A stretch of 5,599 nt of DNA, from assembly GCA_963578605.1 (NCBI GenBank), contig CAUZEA010000213.1:1-5599 (forward strand), given 5' to 3'. The DNA is from JAKVCB01 sp963578605. Its GTDB lineage: Bacteria > Planctomycetota > Planctomycetia > Pirellulales > Lacipirellulaceae. Positions 1 through 4,779 of the stretch are shown here, piece after piece. Made by a program: the position numbers and the translations under genes. Below the pieces are notes generated by a model, which made no database searches, was not told the DNA's origin, and saw only the letters and a list, made by a program, of their open reading frames with translations. Position 1 is the first letter of the stretch; every line of letters starts with the position of its first letter.

Positions 1-251
1 TCCCGGCGCGCAACTGCCGCGCGTTGAGGCAACACCGTCCTACGCTAACTGATCGACCAATCACCTTGGTAAAGTTTGCCATTTAAGGCGACTTGACCGA
101 TTTCTCCCCTCGTAACGAAACAGCAATCTGAGGAAAGATGGGGATATAGGTAACATCGGAAACGCCGAAAAACGTTTTAGGTGCTGGTCTCTGCGGGACC
201 GTCAAGTCGTGGAGAGAGAATTCAAACGACCCTCAAAAACCCTGGGCCCCG
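1..251. other. IS left flank, no gene recognised
   Basis: No open frame of useful length or recognisable protein text is seen on either strand. The first 60 bases are GC-rich and could be the tail of a neighbouring gene outside the window, but every short frame stops quickly and none is recognisable. The stretch from about 60 to 180 is richer in A and T and looks intergenic. A 6-bp stem with a 3-base loop and one G-T pair lies at 186-200, but no T-run follows it on either strand, so I do not call a terminator. In the direction of the leftward sialidase gene this would originally have been downstream sequence, before the insertion sequence landed. Confidence 0.5.
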
Positions 252-295
252 TTGACCACCCCCCCCGTCTTTGTACCAGTCTGAGTGAGAGAATC
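252..295 (+). repeat. IS terminal inverted repeat, orfB end
   Basis: This 44-base end aligns without gaps to the reverse complement of 1502-1545, with 34 identical positions by hand count. Shared blocks are TTGACC at the tip, a run of C residues, ACCAGT in the middle, and AGTGAGAGAATC at the inner edge. The C-run is 8 bases here. Conservation of the tip and of the inner 12 bases fits two transposase contact zones, which is an inference. Confidence 0.88.
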
Positions 296-299
296 GGGG

Positions 300-1194
300 T
301 TAAGTAACTCGGCTGTGTTCTGGAGGCTGAGGCGTAGCCGAAGCTGGAAGAACACAGCCAGCCGCATACGCGGCGGGGGTCTGATAGTTCAATGAACTGT
401 GGATACGGTGGTGATTGTAGTCCAGTCGCCAGCGATCGATTACCCAGCGGGCTTCCTCCAGGCTTAAGAACAATTCCCGGTTCAAAAGGTCATCTCGCAG
501 CTTGCCGTTGAATGACTCGATGCAGCCGTTTTTCCAAGGGCTACCTTTGGCGATGAACAGCGTCTTTACATCAGATCGTTCTAGCCAGCGAGGAACCGTC
601 TTTGCCACGAACTCCGGACCGCGGGCACCGACGCGCAGCGTTGGTCGGCTGCGGTGTGCCCCGCACTGCAAAAAGGTACTGCAGAACACCCGTCACGTCC
701 TGAGCCGTAAACGAACGTGCCACTTCGATCGCCAGGCATTCGCGAGTGTACTCGTCGATCACGGCTAACAGCCTCAACGGACGACCATCCTCGGTCCGAT
801 CGGTCAAGAAGTCGTATGACCAAACGTGGTCCTTATGCTCTGCCCGACGACGCACACAGCTATTCTCGCTGCCACCTGAAAGAACGTCGTCTACGGTGCT
901 GTTTTCTAGGGACTTGCATGTTTTCTCGCTTCCAGAGACGGTGAACACACTTGTGGTTTACCTGCCAATCACGTTCCACCAGCAGCCGATGAATGCGATC
1001 GGCTCCGAAGCGTGGACGTCGCCTGGCCAAAGCACGCATTTGACGAAGTAAACGTGGTTCATCATCTACCCGGCGCGACTGGTACTGTGGGGTTGATCGA
1101 GGACACGACATGCTCGACGCTCCGACACTTTCTGTGACCCCAAACGACGACGCACCTCAGCGGTCGTTCGCCGTCGACGTTCGGGGCTTACCAG
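300..1194 (-). pseudogene. IS3-family transposase orfB (DDE integrase), frameshifted
   Basis: OrfB would be the catalytic DDE/RNase H-fold half of the IS3 transposase. Its text must be stitched from successive frames. The start (from about 1194, LVSPERRRR to SERRACRVLDQP) is in one frame until a TAG at 1066-1068. A second frame (down to 860) carries RYGADR-like text reading RRRPRFGADRIHRLL and QVNHKCVHRLWKREN. The third frame (about 890 to 640) carries SENSCVRRRAEHKDHVWSYD and the first catalytic Asp (codon 811-813). The last frame (about 640 to 300) carries the catalytic Glu in CIESFNGK (codon 516-518) and ends with a TAA at 300-302. At the second catalytic position, where the family has DNGPEF, this copy reads GARGPEF (codons 618-629), so the Asp is gone. 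The break near 885 looks like a single extra T. The element is therefore dead by several independent lesions, unless the assembly is faulty. Confidence 0.9.
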
Positions 1195-1466
1195 TTTCCT
1201 TTCGCGGCTTCCTTGGGGATCTCCATATCCAGCGCCTGCTCGGTGACCATCTTTTTCAGCCGAGCGTTCTCTTTCTGCAGGGCTTTGAGTTCCTTGGCCA
1301 TCTCCGGCTGCATGCCACCATACTTCTGCCGCCAGCGGTAATAGGTCTGCTCGGCAATCTCAAACTGCTTGCAGAGCTCGGGCACCTTTGTGCCCTTACC
1401 AAGAAGCACATCCGCTGGACGCAGCTTCGCAATGATCTGATCTACCGTGTGTCGTTTCTGACTCAT
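1188..1466 (-). CDS. IS3-family transposase orfA (DNA-binding subunit)
   Basis: This intact 92-residue protein has the usual length and layout of IS3-family OrfA. A helix-turn-helix lies at about residues 26-48 (VPELCKQFEIAEQTYYRWRQ), followed by a leucine-rich segment at about 56-80 (ELKALQKENARLKK) expected to form a dimerising coiled coil. OrfA binds the terminal repeats and, fused to OrfB by programmed -1 frameshifting, forms the transposase. The ATG at 1466 is preceded by AAGGA at a 9-base spacing, but that site lies in a hairpin. The -1 frame is open from the A-run at 1251-1256 into orfB, matching family behaviour. Because orfB is broken, OrfA made here could act only alone, for example as a binding competitor at IS ends, which is inference. 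Confidence 0.9.
   Translation of the reverse strand: MSQKRHTVDQIIAKLRPADVLLGKGTKVPELCKQFEIAEQTYYRWRQKYGGMQPEMAKELKALQKENARLKKMVTEQALDMEIPKEAAKGNW
1251..1256 (-). other. Possible -1 ribosomal slippage site in orfA
   Basis: On the minus strand the orfA codons AAA AAG form an AAAAAG run preceded by G. IS3 elements commonly use A AAA AAG or a related A-rich heptamer to shift into the orfB frame. Here the frame one base back stays open through the rest of orfA into LVSPERRRR of orfB. The preceding G makes the site weaker than the canonical heptamer. Confidence 0.4.
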
Positions 1467-1472
1467 CTGAAA

Positions 1473-1506
1473 GAATCCTTTCCGGGCCTTCGGCCCGACA
1501 GGATTC
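1473..1506 (-). promoter_or_regulatory. Hairpin hiding the orfA ribosome binding site
   Basis: An inverted repeat pairs GAATCCT (1473-1479) with AGGATTC (1500-1506). An inner stem pairs GGGCC (1484-1488) with GGCCC (1492-1496) around a three-base loop, with a small asymmetric internal loop between the two stems. Read on the minus strand, the only Shine-Dalgarno-like sequence of orfA, AAGGA at 1476-1480, lies almost wholly in the outer stem. RNA started outside the element would carry the whole hairpin, so translation of orfA from read-through transcripts should be reduced. This strategy is known in other IS elements such as IS10 and IS50; its role here is inferred. Confidence 0.55.
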
Positions 1507-1545
1507 TCTCACTGCAACTGGTCCAATTTTAGGGGGGGAGGTCAA
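1502..1545 (-). repeat. IS terminal inverted repeat, orfA end
   Basis: This is the partner of the repeat at 252-295, read on the minus strand from TTGACC at 1545 inward to GAATC at 1502. Its C-run is 7 bases. The outer part also encodes the last residues (DLPP) and the TAA stop of the sialidase gene, since that reading frame crosses from 1546 into the repeat. The inner GGATTC is shared with the outer stem of the orfA leader hairpin. Confidence 0.88.
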
Positions 1546-2686
1546 CGACGCGCAGTCGCGCCCAGCGGATGTGCGTGATACTTGCGTAGGTGCACCACCA
1601 GCTGGCGTACAAGTCGCCGTTCAATGTGGTTATGAGCGCCGGCGCGCCGAAGGCCATGGTCTCACGACTGCGTGGGAAGGTGTCGTGCCGGCTGAAACCG
1701 ATGTGCGTCCAGCCCGCCGCATCCCAGAGACGGACCTGATTGTCCAGATCCCAGGTTCTGCCGCCGTCCTCCGAGAGCACCGCCATAAACCCGGGTTGCT
1801 TGGCCTCACGACAGGTGTAAATGGCGCCGAGCTTCCCGTCCCCCAGCTCGGCAGGGCAGTTCGTTTGACCGGGTATGCTCGTGGGCTGAGGCTTTGGCCA
1901 GTTGCGGCTGTTCCCGTCAGTGACGGCGTAGTGGAGCGGCAGGAATCGCCGTTTTCCGTCCGCGTTGTTCATATCAGCGGCCTGGTACAGGGTGTAGAGA
2001 CTGCCGTCGGTCAGCCGGATCGTTTTGCCGTGCCAGAAATCCTGGCCCTCCGGCTGACCGTCGGCCATGACCGTCATGTCGCCCCAGGTGCGACCACGGT
2101 CGCCCGAGAAGAGCCCGAACATCCGGTCCTTGTAAGGCCCTTTCGGCCTGGGCTCATCGTAACCATGCCAGCGGTCGAAGGCGGCGAACCACCGCCCATC
2201 TTCGAGTTCCATCACCGGGTTCGCCGGCGTGGCAACCATTCCCTTCGGCAAGATGATCGGAAGCGGGTCGGTCCATGTATTCCCGCTGTCGGATGAGAAT
2301 AACAGAACGGGTTCGTTTTCGATCAATCCGCCGGTTTCGCTCACGAATGGCTTGTCCGGATCTGATCGATCGGCCCGCATGCTTAGCACCACGAGGCGAC
2401 CGTCTCTCAGCCGGGCAATGTAGCCATCGGAATAGGAATAGGGACGATCGTCCCGCGTCTTGTCGTGCAGGAAGGTTTCGTGCGCCCAAGTGACGCCGCC
2501 GTCAAGCGAACGGGCCAAAGCGACATTGGCATCCGCCGCGCACATGCCGGAAGCACGTGTGTAGGTGCAGATGAACTCCTGTTCCGACAGTTGCAGCAGG
2601 TGCGGATGCGACGCAAACACATAGCCGTGCGCCGGATCAGGATTCATGTAGATGATACCGGTGTCGACGATCTCCAGCCTGCTCAT
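1529..2686 (-). CDS. Sialidase-like BNR-repeat protein, C-terminus set by IS
   Basis: This 385-residue protein has four perfect Asp boxes (S-x-D-x-G-x-T-W): SLDGGVTW (60-67), SSDSGNTW (131-138), SGDRGRTW (194-201) and SEDGGRTW (305-312). They mark the blades of a six-bladed sialidase/neuraminidase beta-propeller. The family includes exo-alpha-sialidases and other glycan-acting or non-catalytic propellers. I see no clear FRIP motif or assignable catalytic triad, so substrate and activity are open. No signal peptide is visible. The ATG at 2686 is preferred because GGAG (2694-2697) lies 7 bases upstream; an in-frame ATG at 2740 has no such site. The protein ends naturally at about HIRWARLRV, a closing strand typical of these propellers, then VDLPP and a TAA from the IS terminal repeat. 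The original stop has been replaced, but the fold is probably complete. It is transcribed away from the hydrolase gene. Confidence 0.85.
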   Translation of the reverse strand: MSRLEIVDTGIIYMNPDPAHGYVFASHPHLLQLSEQEFICTYTRASGMCAADANVALARSLDGGVTWAHETFLHDKTRDDRPYSYSDGYIARLRDGRLVVLSMRADRSDPDKPFVSETGGLIENEPVLLFSSDSGNTWTDPLPIILPKGMVATPANPVMELEDGRWFAAFDRWHGYDEPRPKGPYKDRMFGLFSGDRGRTWGDMTVMADGQPEGQDFWHGKTIRLTDGSLYTLYQAADMNNADGKRRFLPLHYAVTDGNSRNWPKPQPTSIPGQTNCPAELGDGKLGAIYTCREAKQPGFMAVLSEDGGRTWDLDNQVRLWDAAGWTHIGFSRHDTFPRSRETMAFGAPALITTLNGDLYASWWCTYASITHIRWARLRVVDLPP

Positions 2687-2715
2687 TGCTCTGCTCCAAA
2701 ATGTCAATCTGTCCG

Positions 2716-2731
2716 ATGCTCGAATGAGCAT
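2716..2731. promoter_or_regulatory. Small inverted repeat in sialidase leader
   Basis: ATGCTC and GAGCAT form a perfect 6-bp inverted repeat around a GAAT loop, 30 bases upstream of the preferred sialidase start. It could be a leader RNA hairpin or a small operator. Nothing in the sequence decides between these, and chance is possible. Confidence 0.25.
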
Positions 2732-2781
2732 ACCGCACAATCAAACAAATCGCTATCAGTCGTGACGTAGTCGGTGTTGTA

Positions 2782-2991
2782 TCACCAGTTCGGACTACTA
2801 CAATAATGATAGCCCTTCCAATCGGTGGCTGGCATTCCATTGGGTTTGTCAGTTTCTGCCATTTCGGCAAAACCGGGGCCGGAGACGACGACCGCATGGT
2901 CAACATCACCGACATCGGTGTCGTCGAAGCTGTGATCACCAACAACGATGCCGCTATGAATGATAGGAAATTTGATTTCCGCGAGCAACAA
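2782..2991 (-). other. Coding-like tract of unknown identity in the spacer
   Basis: This tract reads open on both strands in register. On the minus strand a frame from a TTG near 2991 to a TGA at 2782 gives about 69 residues, including IKFPIIHSGIVVGDHSFDDT, with codons often beginning with purine. On the plus strand the frame from ATG 2806 gives text such as DDDRMVNITDIGVVEAVITN, with roughly two thirds of codons ending in G or C. Neither has a Shine-Dalgarno site close to its start, and I recognise neither. It may be a remnant of a lost gene or fortuitous open sequence. The plus frame runs straight through the palindrome beside it, which argues against it being an intact gene. Confidence 0.25.
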
Positions 2992-2996
2992 GGAGG

Positions 2997-3044
2997 AAGC
3001 AGGGGCCCCAGGCCGCCATGGCGGCCTGGGGCCCCTGCTTTTGT
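2997..3044 (+). terminator. 44-nt perfect palindrome with T-run, terminator-like
   Basis: Bases 2997-3040 are a perfect self-complementary palindrome centred on CCATGG (between 3018 and 3019), so each arm is 22 bases with no unpaired loop in DNA. It is very GC-rich and contains GGGGCCCC in both arms. On the plus strand the stem is followed by T residues (CTTTTG), so a plus-strand transcript would form a very stable hairpin ending in a short U-tract, as in intrinsic terminators. The minus strand lacks a matching U-tract. No confident plus-strand gene ends just before it, so a terminator role is unproven. A dispersed intergenic palindromic repeat is the main alternative. Confidence 0.55.
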
Positions 3045-3185
3045 GCCGCGTTGGGGGGCGAGGTATTATCGAACGAGGCATGGCCGCTGCCGCGAATTAC
3101 TGCGATCAGCCCCAATTGGGCGAGCAAATAGCGCCCCAAACTACCATCGGTGCGGACTGGCTGTTCAAACGGCCGTTGCCGGTCT

Positions 3186-3314
3186 TTAGAAGGTGGCCAG
3201 GAACGTGTCGATGTCGACGTAGGTCAGTTCCTGGGACTGGTCGGCTTGGTCCGGAGAGCCGATGGAGCTGTCCGAGTAGGCGGCATCCAGATCAAGCATC
3301 TTCTTGGCAGGCAT
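3186..3314 (-). CDS. Possible small ORF, 42 residues, unknown
   Basis: ATG at 3314 opens a 42-codon frame ending in TAA at 3186-3188. The protein begins MPAKKMLDLDAAYSDSSIGS and ends ELTYVDIDTFLATF. It is acidic and Ser/Asp-rich, with most codons ending in G or C. A TGA upstream in the same frame shows it is not the visible tail of a longer intact gene. No Shine-Dalgarno sequence precedes the ATG; the upstream bases are pyrimidine-rich on this strand. It could be a real small protein, the C-terminal relic of a larger protein, or chance. I recognise no family. Confidence 0.3.
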   Translation of the reverse strand: MPAKKMLDLDAAYSDSSIGSPDQADQSQELTYVDIDTFLATF

Positions 3315-3369
3315 TGGAGGAGGAAACAACGAAGTCCGGGTTTGCCGTCCTATTCTAGTTCATTCTGCG

Positions 3370-3385
3370 GGGCCGTGTGCGGCCC
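3370..3385. other. Small GC-rich hairpin
   Basis: GGGCCG and CGGCCC pair in a 6-bp stem around a TGTG loop, about 90 bases upstream of the hydrolase start. No T-run follows on either strand, so an intrinsic terminator is unlikely. It may be a leader RNA structure if transcription of the hydrolase begins upstream. Confidence 0.25.
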
Positions 3386-3409
3386 ATGAAAATTGAAATC
3401 AGGCAACTG

Positions 3410-3421
3410 GTTGTCGACAAC
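3410..3421. promoter_or_regulatory. 12-bp palindrome upstream of hydrolase, possible operator
   Basis: GTTGTCGACAAC is a perfect 12-bp palindrome 53 bases upstream of the hydrolase ATG. Its size and place suit a dimeric regulator binding near the promoter or 5' leader. No convincing -35/-10 pair is visible nearby, and a palindrome this short can arise by chance. Confidence 0.25.
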
Positions 3422-3462
3422 GCCTTTGCCGCTTATCAATGAGGAATGAACTCGTCTCTCGC

Positions 3463-3468
3463 AGGAGG
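3463..3468 (+). promoter_or_regulatory. Shine-Dalgarno site that sets the hydrolase start
   Basis: AGGAGG lies 6 bases before the ATG at 3475. It selects that start over an in-frame ATG at 3439, whose product would add twelve residues (MRNELVSRRRTT) ahead of an otherwise well-formed signal peptide. Confidence 0.85.
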
Positions 3469-3474
3469 ACCACC

Positions 3475-4725
3475 ATGACACGGCAACTGCTGATTGGCGC
3501 AAGCCTGCTGTTTTTCCTCCCGGTCTATGCTGTTGCGAAGGAACTACCCCGCGGCGAAGCGGCCTCGGTTGGCATCCAGGACGACGCGATTGACGAGGCG
3601 GTCGCCGCACTCAAGTCAGAGGTCGCCAGCAAGAAGATTGCCGGTGGCATGCACATGGTGCTACGACACGGCAAGGTCGTGCATTTTTCCATCGCGGGTG
3701 TCGGGGACATCGAGGATGGCCGGCCACTGAAGGCTGATTCGATCATGCGGATCTACTCGATGACCAAACCAATCACCTCGGTCGCTGCCATGAAGGTCTG
3801 GGAGGAGGGCGAGTTCCGTCTGGATGACCCGGTTGCCAGGTACATCGCTGCTTTCGAGCACACGCAAATACTGGTGATTGATGGCGATTCCGAGAAGATG
3901 GTTGCCCTGGAACGACCAATCATCGTCCGCGACCTGTTTCGCCACTCAGCTGGTTACACCTATGGAACCGGGATGCCCGAGGCGTATGGGAAGTACTACA
4001 AGAAGGAGAAGATGCTTTACATGGAGCGGGGCATGTTTCCTCCCAAGATGTCGATTGCCAGGGCAGCCGAAGGCCTGGCCCGCATCCCCCTGCTCCACCA
4101 GCCCGGGGCCCGCTTCACCTATGGCTTGAACGTCGACCTGCTTGGCCGACTGATCGAGATCTGGTCCGGGAAGTCCCTGGACGAGTACTTCCAGGAGACG
4201 ATTTTTGAGCCGCTCGGAATGCCCGACACGGATTTCCATGTACCGGCCGACCAGGCAGATCGTTTTGTCTCCTGCTATGGCAAGGAAGAGGGGAAGTTGA
4301 TCGTTGTGGACAAGGCCGAGAAGAGTCCTTACCTGGCGAAACCGGATTTCCTTTCCGGCGGAGGTGGGCTGGTCTCCACAATGGAGGATTATGCCCGCTT
4401 CTGCCAGACACTGGTGAACCTCGGCGAACTTGACGGGACGCGGATCCTGGAGGAATCCACCGTGAGGCTGATGTTCACCAACCAGCTCGGCCCGGCAACA
4501 GGTTCGCTCCGTTTCGGGCTCGGTTTTGCCATCCAGCAGATATCGCTGGGAAGCGGCGATCACGAGCGAACCGCCCTGGCCTATCGCTGGGGCGGTTATG
4601 CAAATACCGCCTTCCAGGTCGTCCCCTCCGAGGGCATGGCCCAGGTCTTCATGCGGCAACTCATTCCCTCCAACCACCGGGTTACCAAGAAACTCTTTCC
4701 GATCATCTACCAGGGCACGCGGTAG
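3475..4725 (+). CDS. Exported serine hydrolase, class C beta-lactamase family
   Basis: This 416-residue protein belongs to the serine beta-lactamase-like fold (AmpC/EstB type; COG1680-like). An N-terminal hydrophobic stretch (LLIGASLLFFLPVYAVA, about 5-21) followed by KELPRG is a typical signal peptide, so it probably acts outside the cytoplasmic membrane. The nucleophile motif S-x-x-K is SMTK at 95-98. The second-motif tyrosine is probably Y216 in FTYGLNVDLLGRLIE. The third motif is probably the WGG at 372-374 in RWGGYANTAF, near the C-terminus, in place of KTG or HTG. Family members include beta-lactamases, D-amino-acid peptidases, carboxylesterases and transesterases. The motif variants favour an esterase or peptidase over antibiotic hydrolysis, but the substrate cannot be read from sequence. 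AGGAGG 6 bases upstream fixes the start. The psd gene follows 54 bases downstream on the same strand with no clear terminator between. Confidence 0.88.
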   Translation: MTRQLLIGASLLFFLPVYAVAKELPRGEAASVGIQDDAIDEAVAALKSEVASKKIAGGMHMVLRHGKVVHFSIAGVGDIEDGRPLKADSIMRIYSMTKPITSVAAMKVWEEGEFRLDDPVARYIAAFEHTQILVIDGDSEKMVALERPIIVRDLFRHSAGYTYGTGMPEAYGKYYKKEKMLYMERGMFPPKMSIARAAEGLARIPLLHQPGARFTYGLNVDLLGRLIEIWSGKSLDEYFQETIFEPLGMPDTDFHVPADQADRFVSCYGKEEGKLIVVDKAEKSPYLAKPDFLSGGGGLVSTMEDYARFCQTLVNLGELDGTRILEESTVRLMFTNQLGPATGSLRFGLGFAIQQISLGSGDHERTALAYRWGGYANTAFQVVPSEGMAQVFMRQLIPSNHRVTKKLFPIIYQGTR

Positions 4726-4779
4726 ATGCGTCTCCCCGGCCAACTATCATTCCCCTGAAAGTCGTTGCAAGCGGATCCC

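Larger units (their letters stand above)
252..1545 (-). mobile_element. Decayed IS3-family insertion sequence (IS407-like group)
   Basis: A 1294-bp element is bounded by matching terminal inverted repeats that start TTGACC at each outer end. It carries orfA (helix-turn-helix plus leucine-rich coiled coil) and orfB (DDE integrase) on the minus strand, the standard IS3 organisation. Group assignment rests on orfB text such as HVWSYDF, ECLAIEV, GCIESFNGKLRD and HSSLNYQTPAAY, which resembles IS407-type transposases from memory. The orfB frame is broken in several places, so this copy cannot make its own transposase, although its ends might still be recognised by an enzyme from an intact sibling. 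No 3- or 4-bp direct repeat flanks the chosen ends: the left flank ends CCCG and the right flank begins CGAC. The right end overlaps the 3' end of the sialidase gene. Confidence 0.9.

Noticed and set aside
186..200. Hairpin GGTCTC/GGGACC as a terminator
   Set aside because: The stem is short with a G-T pair, and no T-run follows on either strand.
1571..2296. 241-codon plus-strand ORF opposite the sialidase gene
   Set aside because: It lies wholly antisense to a gene with four perfect Asp boxes, has no recognisable family text, and is explained by few stops opposite a GC-rich frame.
2687..2740. Upstream ATG at 2740 as the sialidase start
   Set aside because: No Shine-Dalgarno sequence precedes it, whereas GGAG stands 7 bases before the ATG at 2686. 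The extra 18 residues do not look like a signal peptide.
2990..3020. AAGGAGG followed by the ATG in the centre of the palindrome as a gene start
   Set aside because: The 21-base spacing is too long, the ATG is the centre of a perfect palindrome, and the downstream frame ends soon with no recognisable protein.
3946..4743. 265-codon minus-strand ORF opposite the hydrolase
   Set aside because: It is antisense to a gene with a signal peptide, SMTK motif and strong Shine-Dalgarno site, and shows no domain of its own.
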